The notes: generated from the sequence alone by a model not told the origin. A stretch of 64,000 nucleotides of DNA from Asterias rubens (GCF_902459465.1 NC_047065.1:13555634-13619633), one strand, 5' to 3'. Numbered from the stretch's first letter, positions 45,614 through 58,400 are shown. Translations and numbers: made by a program.

Positions 45614-48600
45614 CTAATGTACTTCTGAATTATCATCCGCATCAGAACTTAGCCCTGCCTCCTCCAAAACATCACAACTCTCTTCGCGTTCCACTGGCAA
45701 TGTAACAGCCACTGCCTTACATGGTGACTCCTCTGGATAAAGAACAGCCAATTCTTCATCGTTTAGCCCGTTCTTCAGCATGATGTAGTCTAGTCTTTTA
45801 CGATATTCCTTGAGGTCTTCCATAAAGGTTGGGATTTTCAGGTTGGGAGAGTCGAGGTCCGCATGACCCTTTAGGTTCTCCACATCTTCCAGAGCGACTT
45901 TCCCGAGTTTGTACAGGGTGTGGAAGTCGATGACGTGGCGATAGCGTAGAACCTTTAAGGCACCTTCCAAGTACACTTGGTCTTTCTTAAAACATCCTGA
46001 AATTATGAAAATGGTCATGTCATCTGAAGATATTTTTGTGTAAGTACAGTGACAAGTTAACTGGAACATAACTGAATTTGTACTGTATTTAATTTTGGGT
46101 TGAACAAAGACAACCCCACTAGAGAGGACCTTGTAACCTTTGGATTTATGTGCCAGCATTTTACCAACTGAGCTTTCTAGCCTTAAATGTGGGTGATCTG
46201 CCTACATACATTATGTCAATATCTTTGTTTGGGTTGCCAGTCGGAGGCCACTACGTACTGTCTTTAAAACACCCAGAACTGTGCATTGAAACTTTCACCA
46301 GCTACTACATGTAGGTTCACTCAGCGTTCATGTGGAGTTTAATTTGTTCTTCTTGCTGGTTTGAAACACGTGTCTTGCATTAGAAAAGACTTCCAAGGAT
46401 TGTGATGGTCGTAATCTGACACGTGGTGCAAAAGAGCTTTTCCTGTTCAATGGACAAGTTTATGAGAAACATTGACTCCAAGGAAAAACTGCTTTGATAG
46501 TTTTCTCAACCCAACAATATTGTATTATTGTAACTCCTCTGTAGTGTACAATTACAGAAGTTTAGGTGGCTGGCTGCAAATCCTCAAGAATTCTACATTT
46601 GCTGTAAGATCTCAGACATAATAGTTTGTAGTCCCAGGCCTGGAATGTTGTCTTTGAGAGGGCAAGGCCATTTTCATTTGACAAAGGGCACCTCCATTGA
46701 AAAATTGAAGAGGCAACAAGGAAGAGTGAGACTAGCACTGACCTGGTTTAGACGTGTCGACCTGACCACGCTTTGCTCTCAGGCAATACTCCCATCTTAT
46801 GTCGGGATCCTCGACGTACACTCCCAAATCGGCAAACAAGCCGACAAAAGACATCTTGGAGGCAGTGTAGGTGGAGTAGTACAACATCGCTGAGCGGAAC
46901 AAGACAGGCTCCTTGCGGAGTAAGACGCTGTGAAGACTTGCGATGCCTTCTTCTGTTGCTTTGACTGGACCAATTCGATGACTTCTTCGAACCTTGGCTG
47001 AACTCCACGGGTGTTCGCAGTTGTTTGCGCTTCGGATATAATGAGTGCCTTGATAAAACACAGAAGAAGAGAATTATGGAAAGTTATAAATAGACTTATT
47101 CATGGCAGAATATCTCGGAATAGGAGTGAGTGGCCCCAAAGCTAGTTTATTCAATTGGCTACCAAATTCTACAAAAGAAATATTGTGATCAGTAACAGGA
47201 AAGTTAAAGCCAATGGCTAGATGTCATGGTGCACTTGTGACAAACTGCACGTTCACCAACAAACTACACCAGTCTTGCGCAAACACACAATTAATGCAAA
47301 CACTTTTGTGTTTTAAATTTAAAAATACAACTCTAAAGATTAATGGTTGAAGTCACTCAAATGATGCGAGGTTGAACAAGGAAAAAATTACTAGAGCAGG
47401 ACTCGAACCTGCAACCTCTGGATTAAAGTACCAAAGCTCTACCAACTGGCATGTCTAGCCCTAATGTTAGTAGTCGCCCTATTTTGTCAGCGTCTTTGTT
47501 TGGGGTGCCAGTCATTCAACCTTTGTCACTGCAGTATACACCAAAGTTTGTGATGCAACCTGGAAAATGGCAGCACAGGTTATACTTCAAATATTTACAA
47601 ACAAAAATAAATGACAAGATGATATGTATCCCATACCTATTTCATGCCTCAACAAACCGTCTGACCACTGTGACTTCAAGATATTCGGTCTGACATTAAG
47701 CGTCGGCCGGCCGTTCATTCTCGTCATCAACGCCCTGGCCACCAGCGTTACACTGAGGTTGAGTGCCACTTTGTTGACGAGACCCTCCTGGGCTAGGTAC
47801 TGGTGGAACATTGACGTGAACTGGGAGGTCGTGATGGGTCTCCCACCCGTTGAGGTTTCAAACTTCTTGTAGGTCTTAAATCTTTCAAGGGTGACTTTGA
47901 AGATTTTTATAGCCTGTGGAGAATATAAGCAGAAATAAAAACAGCATTTAACCTATGGTCACTCGCTTTTAAATACTTGAGTTTCAATCTGAGCATGAAA
48001 CGTTTCTCAGATTGTTCTTCCTGCACGGACATTTATAACTGCTTCAGATTTTCGGCGCTACCTCAAGCACTTCCACAAAAAAAATTAAAATTTGTACAGG
48101 TTAGTTTTATTGTATCTCTACATAATTTCTATAGTGACTGAAACAATCAAATGGTTCAAATTAAATGTGCCTTTAAAATTTCAAAGGTTTTTTATTTCAT
48201 TGTTCTTGTTGGGTCACATGAAGTGCGGATACTGGTCTTTGACAGTTACCAATGTTGTCCCCGTGCTTTAAAAGTACAGCAGAAACAGAGTGTGGGTTTG
48301 ATTTTGATACCCGGTCAAACGCTGGGGAGGTGCATTCTGTTCTACTAGCCAGGCTCTAGTGGATGATTTGATACCCATGCCTACATCGTTTCGGACTGTG
48401 AAGGGGGTAACCCTGTTTCAGGAGTAGGTGGCAACGTGCACTGTTTGCAGTTGATTTGGGTCGATAGTCCAAATCAATTAAGTGTAGCCCTCACCTTGAA
48501 GTGGCTTCTGTGGCATTGAGATATTAGGCGATCTCTCAAAAATAAAAAAAATGTAAAAAATACATAGTTAAATTTTTGACCCACCGATTGAATCAGCTTG

Positions 48601-49220
48601 TCGGATGCCTTCCCATGTCTTTGGAGACATTTAGCAGACGGTGGAGTCTTGTACGTAAACTGTGGATTGTAGGAGTAGTTGCTGCTGAAAAACTTAGCCT
48701 TCTCCTCCTCAACATTGTCAGGTGTTATGGCAGCCAGGAGAGGGACACTCCTTGGTTTCTTTGGGGGCTTACCAGAGACATTCCCCTGCTGTGCCGACCC
48801 CGGCTTCAAGTCTACATTATTGGCAAGCTCTTTTTTTGTTCGATTCGGCTGGCTCTTTGTAGTTTTACCACTACTGGTACCGCCTAAGTTTTTACGACAA
48901 GGCTTGATGGCTGATTTACTGCTGTTACTTTTTGGGGTGTTTTTAGTAAGAGTTGGTAATTTCACGCTCCTCGCAGGAGTGGATGAAGTCCTCGATGACA
49001 TGGAAAGTGTCTCGTCAGTGGAGTTGGACCTCTGTAGTCTGGTGACCCCTTGATTTGTTGTCCTGCTTCCTGCTGAATGTTGGGGCCTGTAAATTCCAGA
49101 TGCAATTCTTGAGTTTAAATTCAGACCACTTTCGAGTTGTATGGTGCCCGACAATATTCTGTCACATTTTTTGTGGGAAGCTGGTTGAAAACATACCACA
49201 CTGACTTGCTCGAGGCTCAT
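45614..49220 (-). CDS. MATCAP-like: Microtubule-associated tyrosine carboxypeptidase (MATCAP / KIAA0895 family), 4 coding exons
   Basis: Read on the minus strand, exons 49220-48585, 47913-47637, 47048-46743 and 45996-45614 (TAG) join in phase 0/1/1 to give 533 aa. Residues ~1-150 are a Ser/Thr/Lys-rich, probably disordered region. The family core starts at AKFFSSNYSYNPQFTYK, continues through AIKIFKVTLERFKTYKKFE and RPTLNVRP, and reaches the zinc site LLRHEIGTHYIR, an atypical HExxxH (His302, Glu303, His307). Then come TEEGIASLHSVLL (likely third ligand among Glu337/338), YYSTYTASKMSF and RAKRGQVDTSKPG. MATCAP enzymes remove the C-terminal tyrosine of alpha-tubulin. An intron splits the Gly305 codon inside the active-site motif. 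An acceptor lies immediately before the ATG at 49220, so a non-coding 5' exon is expected further upstream; I could not place it. The first donor (gtgggt) is slightly unusual. Introns contain tRNA-derived SINE fragments. Confidence 0.92.
46136..46190 (-). mobile_element. tRNA-like SINE fragment (MATCAP intron 3)
   Basis: On the minus strand ggctagaaagctcagttggt resembles an A box; the B-box half is decayed. Confidence 0.45.
47390..47462 (-). mobile_element. tRNA-like SINE head (MATCAP intron 2)
   Basis: On the minus strand ggctagacatgccagttggt (A box) and GGTTCGAGTCC (B box) are well preserved and tRNA-spaced, and ggctaga pairs only weakly with tctagt. It is the closest thing to a tRNA in the window, but sequence continuity with the fragment at 46136 favours a SINE. 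Confidence 0.5.
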
Positions 49221-51931
49221 CTGTGATGAAGAAACAAAACAAAAAGAGGGTCTCCCATGAATAAAAACACTGTGCTTACCGCTTAAAATTACAGTACCCG
49301 GTATGTACATTAGTCCACATACTTGTCTTTTAAAATGTAACTCTCCTCCGGGAGGAGGCCAAAGAGGAGGGTAACGTTATTGCAACTAAAGTCTAAAGTA
49401 TAGTCCAAAATACAATATAGGTTGCGATAACAATAGTTGCGATAACGTAACTCTCCTCACAATGGCCACGTGGCCGTATCCTCCTCTCGACAGCCGTAAG
49501 GGTCGAGGGGAGGGTTACGTTATGCCAAGTAATTACAATCGTGGTCAGTAGTAAGTAGGCCTATTCTGTATAGATGTTTGTTCATGGGTTATCTCCAGTT
49601 ACGTGTGTGACATATGGAAGCCTTTTTGAAGTAAACTTCTGGGAATATTTAATCTGCTTTTGAGGTTTTATTGGTTGTATTATTATACAACCAAATACTA
49701 TACACTACAGAGATTGTACTGTTACTAGTAGTAAACAATACACCCAGTGACTTGGGTGCTAGATTCTTTTTTTTTCTCGAAATTTTTACATCGAAAAAAG
49801 GAATCCTAAGCGCCCCAGTCACTGGGTCTAAGTACAACATTAGTAAAAATTTATCTGATAATTTCATTTTACATGAAAAAACGTGTGTTTCCGAGTAAAG
49901 CAACTGACATTAAACAATTAAAAAACTCAGCGATTTTAGTTTTTATTGGCTGAGCTTTATTTATTAAACGTTTAATAACTCTTTCTTTGAATTGAAAAAC
50001 TTCTAAGAAAGACATAATCTGAGTGATAGTGACTGATAGGCTATGCCTATAATAGGCCTATATATAGGGATAGTATAAACAGTGAGTGAGAATAGACTTC
50101 GAGCTTGGTTCTGTGGCTACTCGTCCGTTATAATTGTTTAATCTTGTTTGTATTAATTTATATCACCCACCGGCACTGGCATCACGATATCCAACTCTTC
50201 CCCGGCATACGCACCGGGTTCTCCCCGGCCGTCCAAGCCGTTGTCAGGTGCGAGCGTCCGTTGTCGGGCTCGAGTCGACCCATGGGAAAGTGCCTTCCGA
50301 CGGCGACGCATTATCTGAAAACCCTTCGATATTTGTTGGACTAATCAGAGTCCAGATGGTGGGCTGTCAACCTTTGAACTAAAGAGGCTAATTTTTTTTT
50401 TTAACTATACTAATATTATTGCAAAAATTTCAGTTTTCAGCCCGGACTTTTGCTGCTTCTGCGGGCCGGGCGTGTTTACACGACTAGACTCTGTGCTAGT
50501 TTGTTGATTTGCAAACATTTTTCAAAAGAGGGCGCTCTTCAAGTCCACCACTATTTTTTCACCGTTCGACCTCCGTGGGCCTAATAATTTCAGCGGCTAA
50601 GCAGCATGCTTACCAGAATAGGGTTACCATCCCAAATACCATCTAACAAGTTCTATATGTTGCTTTTATACTGCTTATTTTTGCTAATAAATTTGTAAGC
50701 TGTGATTTTTAACTATCCCACATCCGCGCTTTTATTTAGCATGGGAGAAAACATGTTCTTTGAATTGACCTCACTCTTTGGGGCGGGAGAGGGGGGTGCG
50801 CGTTGTCGCTTAACTTGAAACTTCATACTTGACTTGAATAAGAAAGTGTGGGCGACTCTAGAAATATCATTGGAAACATAAATTTCACCTTCATTATAGT
50901 ATCAATATATTGATCTTTTATTCAAAAATAAAATTAGATTTTTGTTGTTGTTCTAGATAATTTTATGAAACATAATAATCATTGTGCGATTAACAGGAAG
51001 ATTTTGAAATTCAACTACTGAGTGCACTCAAACTCGCTCCATGTGTCGCCAAAAGTCTCCTTTTCGGACACAGCCTAACTAACTACACGAAACTGTGGAG
51101 ACTTGAATAAGAATAGTCTTTCTTCCCAGGTAGTTTGCCCCAAAAATCCTTGTGCCAGAAGAGCATTTTCAAAAGAAATCAAATATAATTTTAATTACAA
51201 AAAATAATCATCATTTTAGAATTCAACAGGATGAAGAACACTCTTCAGTTTAAAATCATACAAGAAAAAAAAAAACTGGAAAAAAAACCCCAAATCCGCA
51301 AGATTGGATTTAATTGTACAAAAGTAATGATTCGGGGTTCTAAACAAAGTAAATTTGACATCAGCAGGATTAGAAATAATATAAAGACTGCCAACATTAG
51401 TGCTTAAAGGAACATGTTGCCTTTGTTTAACACGTAATTATTCAACATTTATCAGCTTCCCTAGTGGTACTGGTTTATTACTTGGCTGTAAAAAAAAAAA
51501 AAAAATAACACAGACCTGAAATCACACAGGCCATGGTGGTCCCCGTTTGCTTGCCTCTGGTCTTTGCTTTTCTGCTTGTCCTTTCACAATATTTCAGTAA
51601 ACTAATGATTTGTCAATGGAAGTGCTAAAATGCGATCACTGTGGTCCAGTGGTAAGACTGCAGGACTTGCAATTACATAGTTGTGGGTTCGAATACCCAA
51701 AGCTAACCCCTGATTTCACAATGACTAAAACAAGTATTGTTGTCTACTGAATCACAATTTCTTGATTTGTGCAACTCATAATAACAGATGCTAAACCAAT
51801 GTTTGTTTGAGCAAGAGGCTGTTGCCAGCTTGGCGTTTATATCTCCTAGTAGGATTTTGCAGAGTTCCGTTGAAGGGAAGATCATTGAATGAAAATGGCC
51901 TAGCCCTTTTAGAGATGAAATTGTAAGCCTT
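49221..51931. other. Spacer between MATCAP and APRT; includes MATCAP 5' region
   Basis: 49337-49525 holds two foldback stretches (gtaactctcctc / gaggagggtaac). 50160-50390 is a GC- and CpG-rich island with an open frame 50134-50382 I cannot assign. The rest is AT-rich; a single tRNA-like unit lies at 51640-51712. A non-coding first exon of MATCAP should be here. Confidence 0.4.
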
Positions 51932-54900
51932 CTAATACTCCAAGAAACTATGGAATGGGTGTTTCAGAGTTGCAGATCCCTTCAAGTCCAAGAGCTCGAT
52001 AAGAACTAAACATTCCAAGATGGTTCCAGACATTTGGGTGACTAAGCTGGAGGCAGCTCTCATTGTTCCTGTGTGAGAATCCAGAAATATATCTTGAGAA
52101 AGCATAGATGGCTAATTCGGAAAGGCAAAGCCAAGTTATTGAGATGGTTTGTGTCACTTACTAACCCCTATGTCATTTGGTAACATTTTCCAGCGAGTTG
52201 ATTGGCCAGTATCGAACCATTCACCTACACAGGTTGTGTACAATGATAGCACAACTGTGAACAGATTTTACTGTGAACATTTTGTGTTGGTCGTGTATGC
52301 ATTCAGCAGTACTATCAATCATGTCACTAATCTCAGTATAAATCACATTCATAAATACCCCAGACAGTTTCGCTACTCCTATTGGAGGAGAGCCCATCAC
52401 GTGGGGGTGTTTAAACGGTTAATAATGACAAGCTAGAGCTGTTTATGACCCACTGGCTTCCGCGTGTCAGACGCCCGCATTCGCCAATATTATCACGTGG
52501 AACATGCAATTTAGAGCTATTAGTAACTGCGCGTAATCTATTTCTAAGCGTTTGTGTAATCTATTTCTAAGCGCGCGCGCGTTATCTATTTCTGAACGCG
52601 CGTGCGTACACACAACTTGTGCGCATCAAACAGATTCTTCACAAAGTTATTGAAAAAAATACTCCAAACCTCGAATTTTCAATTGTCAAAGTGTTTTTTA
52701 ACAAAAGGGCATTTATGAATGGGAGTAAAATAGTAGTGACTCGTTCTAAATCGTCCGTTTAAAACCTTGCAGGATCGTCCCCTTCGGCTCGGGCCTTTAT
52801 CAGACGGCAATGACCCTGCCGGTTTAAAACGGCCGTTAAAGACCTTATTTATACACAGTGTCAGAAAAAAAACAGACTAATCGAGGCTGTCATAGCTGAG
52901 TGGTTTAGAGCATTGAATTCAAGATGTGGTTCAAATCCCGGCCATGGCACTTGTGTCCTTGAGCAAGATGCTTTATCGAACTATAATTGCTTCTCTTCAC
53001 CCAGAGGTTTGGGTACCTGCGAGGGTAGAAATTGATATTGTGTATGAAAAAGCCTTTGGAGCGCCACTGCAGCTCAGGGCTGTTTACTCAGGGAGCTGAG
53101 AAAGATTAAAAAAGAATGTATTGGCTTAATGTAAAATGCATTGAGACGTTATTGTGAAAGGCGCTATGTTATAAGAGTTAGTTATTATTTTAAATATTAT
53201 TAATCACATTACCTCCTGTTGCGATTAAATCATCAACAATCACCACTCGCTGTCCTTTGCTAATGGAACCAACTTGAGCTTCCAAAACATTCTGATAAAA
53301 CAAAAACAATTTTGGAAATAAATATTGGTCCAGTATTTTCAGTGATGGCTGGCCAGCTGGCAGAATACTGTGCCAAAAAATAAAAATTGTGCTTGTCTGG
53401 GCCAAACTTCATCAAGCATCAAGCCTGTACGCATAGAAACTTACTAAGCGCAGACAAATACTGCTTAACAGAAACCGGCTAATGTGGTTAATATGCTGCA
53501 GATCAGACCAGGAACACCGGGGCAAGCCCTTTCTCTCTGCGAACTAAAGTGCACTGGGTTCTTTCTTATATGTGCAATACACAACACTCAGGACCTTAAA
53601 TTTTACGTCCCATCTGAAGGACTCAACAGTAATGGTTAAAGACACTGGACACTATTGGTAATTGTCAAAGACCAGTATCTCACTTGGTGTATCTCAATAT
53701 ATGCATAAAATAACAAACCTGTTATAATTTGAGCTCAATTGGTCATCGAAGTTGCGAAATAATAATGACAGAAAAAACTACCACGAAGTTGTGTGCTTTC
53801 AGTTGTTTGATTTCGAATTCTAAATCTGAGGTCTCAAAATCAATGGTGTGGAAAATTACTTCTTTCTCAAAAACTACATCACTTCAGAGGGAGCTGTTTC
53901 TCACAATGTTTTATACTATCAATCTCTCCCCATTACTCGTTACCAAGTAAGATTCTACACTAATAGTTATTTGAGTAACTACCAATAGTGTCCACTGCCT
54001 TTAAGTGTCAACCATGATTAGACCCACACCCTGCTGACCAGAGCATGAGTCCGTTGCTCTCATCCGCACAGCCACGACACTCCACATTATGCATTTGCCC
54101 ATTGTATACTTACGTCTCCATATTCCAGTGTGTATGACACTTGCAAACACTTCCCTGGTAGCTTGCCCTTCTTCCTGACAGGGACAAATGAACATCCCAA
54201 TTGGACTGCCATCATTGGTCCAAATAGAAAGCCTCTTGCATCTAATCCTGTAGGGGTTTGAATGAGGTAGTATGTGTGCTAAGTAAAAAAAAGACCCAGC
54301 ATTTTTGAAACAATACGGTGTTCATAATTTACTTAAGGTGCACCCCAGAAAACAGAGCATAATCCCATTAGTATTTTGACAGCCCTCAAATATTCCATCT
54401 GGACAGATTTGAGAACCCCAAAACAACATGTTAAAAAAAAAAAAGTTTTTGTAAAATTGTGTTCACATTTTACTCCTTCCATTTTATTTGTTTACTTGAT
54501 TCTACCGTGGTTTTGTTTATGGATGACCTTGGATTAAAATCCAAAAAGAAATTTGTGCTCACCTCAACCCTGCTTCCTCCTTCTCTCAGCAATTCCAAAA
54601 TATTTTATGGATTTGTCATTGACTTGAAGCGTTCAAATGAAAACATTACTGTACGTGCTTTCACTAAACACAGCACTTGGAAAATAAAATGTTCAAGCTT
54701 TCAAAAGTTAACAATTTACAACACGGGCTGTGTGATTCTTACCAACAATAACATCAACAGAGCCAAATTTCTCTTTGACGTGTTCAACCATCATGGAAAT
54801 GGTTTCCGTTATTACGGATACATCTTGAAACAGCGGGAAAATGTCCCTAAAAAGCAAGACAAACAAGATTAATTAAATTGATTTTTTTTTTCAATATTTA

Positions 54901-55300
54901 ACCACAAGGTTTGGCACCCCCGAAAAGCGATAGTGACAAAATGGGGAGCCCAACACAAAATTCATTCCCCAAAACAATCATTAATGATTAATTTATTTAC
55001 AATCAAACTTATTTTGTTTTTATAAACTAAACATTTTCATTCTTCGATTTAAACTAGAAAATCAATGACATTTTTATGATCAATTATGATCAGCGACAAG
55101 TGCAATGCCATTGCATTAGATTGTTATTAGTTAAGTGGTCGTTCGGTGTGTGCATGAAGTATGGTGTGTACATGAAATATGGGGTATTATACGTTACTAT
55201 TTGTTCTTGTTTGGCCCTACCTGAACAAAATACCCGGTTTGGGGAAGTCTGGCACGGCATTGATGGACTTCTTTATTCTTTCTAGTCTCTGTTCTGACAT
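51932..55300 (-). CDS. APRT: Adenine phosphoribosyltransferase, 5 exons
   Basis: Minus-strand exons 55300-55221, 54846-54743, 54247-54114, 53291-53213 and 52068-51932 (TAG) join in phases 2, 1, 0 and 1 to give 177 aa, matching the usual ~180. The start is [20 protein letters not shown], followed by [13 protein letters not shown], the signature [11 protein letters not shown], the KKGKLPG loop, the PRPP-binding motif [12 protein letters not shown] and the C-terminal [18 protein letters not shown] makes AMP from adenine and PRPP in cytosolic purine salvage. No key residue is missing. The ATG is 171 bp from the start of the divergent gene at 55472, so the two probably share a promoter. Intron 4 (52069-53212) carries a full SINE; intron 3 (53292-54113) carries a TTAA MITE. 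Confidence 0.97.
52505..52612. repeat. Short GC-rich repeat in APRT intron 4
   Basis: taatctatttctaagcg/tatctatttctgaacgcg occurs three times at ~28-bp spacing, with (CG)n runs between. The DNA is alternating purine-pyrimidine. Confidence 0.7.
52873..53190 (+). mobile_element. Full-length tRNA-derived SINE (APRT intron 4)
   Basis: Head gctgtcatagctgagtggtt with B-box-like GGTTCAAATCC, body gcttctcttcacccag, and tail attgtgaaaggcgctatgtt. Same family as 32185-32588. Confidence 0.8.
53636..54004. mobile_element. TTAA MITE, family A (APRT intron 3)
   Basis: TTAAAGACACTGGACACTAT and gtgtccactgcctttaa ends, about 370 bp. Confidence 0.9.
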
Positions 55301-55471
55301 GATTAACGAATTGGAGGTGGAAATGTTGTAGTCGAACGTTCTCCTCCGAGTAGCAACACCGCCCTCTGTTGATTATATTAATCGGGTACCTAGGCGACTC
55401 GAACTGCGGAAGTGTGGTTGTCATGATAGAAAGCATGCTGACCATAGAGTAGAGCTGTAGCTCTATTATCG
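55301..55471. promoter_or_regulatory. Bidirectional promoter between APRT and the gene at 55472
   Basis: The two initiator codons point away from each other and are separated by 171 bp with no repeat or other gene between them. The segment is richer in CpG than the surrounding introns and has no clear TATA box near either start, as expected for a shared housekeeping promoter. This is inferred from position; transcription start sites are not visible. Confidence 0.6.
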
Positions 55472-58400
55472 ATGATGCTGACACAACTAAACCTACACAA
55501 CATGGGAACGGTAATAACAAAAATGCACTCAAAAAAGGCTGAGAAACACAGTTTTCATTTAGAGTTACATGAGTATGGCACATTACTGGAAAGTTTGAAC
55601 AACAGTGAAACATCGGATAGAGAATACTATCGAGGTAAAACATGTAATGAGCTTTTAAAAAGACCTGTTTATGGACGTATTTGTACGACTGACAGCGACG
55701 GCGAGACTGTGAAAATATTGTCGTCTGCTCCGGGCCGAAAGACCGCTTTTATATTCGGCCCAGAAACTGCGTGCGGTGCGCTGCTCGCTAAGAAACCGTA
55801 CGAACTACTACTTCATTTGGGACTTTTACCAGAATACATCCACTTAAAGGTAATTATATGTTAACTAAAACATGTTCTATACTAATAATAACTTGTCAAA
55901 GCCTTTTAATTTTCAGCATCCTAGACTAGAGTACACAAGCCGAAGGTCACGGTGAGAACACAATGAAGAAATTTCAGTTTTATAGAAGTGGGAGTAAAAC
56001 AAATGTACACGGTTAGGATTCAGGATGCACTTGTCATCAAATTCCAGATATTGTTCAGAAATTACACATTGTAATTGTATAGTTTTTTTATAATTCTTTA
56101 CCTCGTCTTTACAAATATTAACAAACAAAAAAATCTGAACAGTAACAATTTTTTTTTTTTTTTAATATTTAACAGTTTGATTAAGTAAACCACTGAATTG
56201 CTTTTATTTATTCTAAGGTGATGATTGTTTACTATGTGGAAACTTTAATTTTGAAATTGTTTTATTGTACTTTGTTTTGGTTTGTTTACATTGTTAATAT
56301 CTCTCTTATCTATCGGGGCCCAATTTCACAGCTCTGCTTACCGTAAGTAGGGAGGCCGGCACTTTTCATGTTTTTTTTTACGAACCCCACAAGTTTGGTA
56401 CCATTGTAAAGAGAATTTAAAGAGAAATTCAATGGTGTAAAAATCAGCTTCATAGCTGAAAGAATAGAGAAGTTATGGTAATTTAAAGTTCAAAAATAGG
56501 CGTTTTCTGTCTGTAAGTAGGGAGGCCGGCACTTTTCATGTTTTTTTTTAAAGGAACCCCACAAGTTTAGTACCATTGAAAAGAGAATTTAAAGAGAAAT
56601 GCAATGGTGTAAAAATCAGCTTCATAGCTGAAAGTATAGAGAAGTTATGGTAATTTAAAGTTCAAAAATAGGCGTTTTCTGTCTGTAAGATTTTACTGAC
56701 GCAAATCCAAAATCACAAAATTGTATGTTGGGTGGCAATAACAAAAATAACTTCAAATTCATCATACATGAACTAAATTACCTTAAAAAATAATTTGGAG
56801 GTCTCCTTTTCTGTAATCTTCCATTAATTGGTATGTGTACAGCTGCTCCTTTTCGTCATATTTGATGTTGAACCAAGATGGATATCCAGGGACCTATTAA
56901 CAAAATTGTTATTTTAACAATTTTGTTAAACAAGAATGTGTGCTTACATTGTACCAGCCTTTATTTTCGTCAATATATGCTAGCCACATGGAGTCTTGCT
57001 CCTCATCTGATATATCTGACTCCGAAATATCTGTATATCTGCATATTAATTGTACAAAAAAGGTAATTATTAATTGTACTTGATTTGTCAGGGCCCTTGA
57101 AAAAGTTCATCATAAACCATAGATGGGAAGCAAATTCATCCTCTTCAAGTCTAGAGAAAATAAATAAAACAAATTATAAATAAGAAAAATTTAAGTTTGT
57201 TTTATTTATTATTGAATTAAATTTAAATGTTTATCATCAACAATGTCATTAAATGGTAAAGAAATTGTGGTATAAACAATGTAAACAAAAAGTATAGGCC
57301 TTACAACACATGCACTGTGTTGACTGTTGTCAACAAAGCCTGAATAAAATTCCACTCACAACTGCAACGATGTTTTTTGCGTTTGCCATTAAGGCCGAGT
57401 TATAGTCGGTCGCGCGATGGTCGGGCGTCGGAAATCTGGACGCGCGATCATAAAAAGACACGGTTTTTAGGCCTCAGTCTTAGGATTGCGCGCAAGATTT
57501 CCGTCGCGCGACCGACTATAAACCGGCCTTTAGACCTCCCCATTAAAATCGCCCATGCGTCCATTTTGCGCCTTCGTTAAAAAAAATAAAAAAATGTATC
57601 CTTTATTGGTGAATGTATAAGTGTTCAGAAAAACATAGTTTCATATAAGTTTCATCGACTCCTGATGTGTGTATTTTGGAGTTTTTTAAGTAAAAAACAT
57701 GGTAGAAAACTGTACCTTTTTTGGCCTCTTGCAAACAGTCTTGTTAAGGAGTCACCACATTCGCGAAAGTTGGCATGTCACACATCAAACGAAAGAGCTT
57801 GCTTTCTTCTACAAAATGATGACATCATCTATGCAAACCCCCCTAAATCTCGCGAGATCTAGCCTAAAACGCGAGTTGGCATTAGGACCAGAAATCAAGA
57901 TGGCCGCGCCCAAGAGTTGACGAGTCGGTAAGTCAGCGCTGATTAAGCGGGATTTTCTTGAAATAATTCATCTCATAAACCATACCCATTGGGACAAAAA
58001 ATAACACAAATGAAAAGATCAATCTTTCATCTACTGAAATATTGTTTAAATTCCTACTTTTGATGAATGAAAAGGTCAACAAACGCTGATTATAAATTTT
58101 GTTTTGTACACGCTTACAGATATAAATCTGAAAACAGTCGTTTCACTGGCCTCCCTACCGTAAGCACAGAATCTGCGCTTACGGAAGCAAGGAATTTTGT
58201 GCAATATGGCAAGCATATTTCACGGGTTAGCGGCGAACTTGGGCTTACAAGGCCAGCGCAGAAATTCGGCGCTTGCAGGTAAGCGATTTCGGCGGTAAGC
58301 AGAGCCATGAAATTGGGCCCTGTGCTGTAGGTTAGTGACTGTGAGCTAACATATAATGTGTATAATTATTATATAATTTTTATTAATTACTTAAATTTGT

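Noticed and set aside
47390..47462. Genuine tRNA gene
   Set aside because: A and B boxes are good but the acceptor stem pairs poorly and a related fragment nearby points to a SINE.
50134..50382. 82-codon ORF as a gene
   Set aside because: No recognisable domain, no splice context and only moderate length in a GC-rich stretch; kept as an unexplained region.
54459..54872. 137-codon plus-strand ORF
   Set aside because: Antisense shadow across APRT exon 2.
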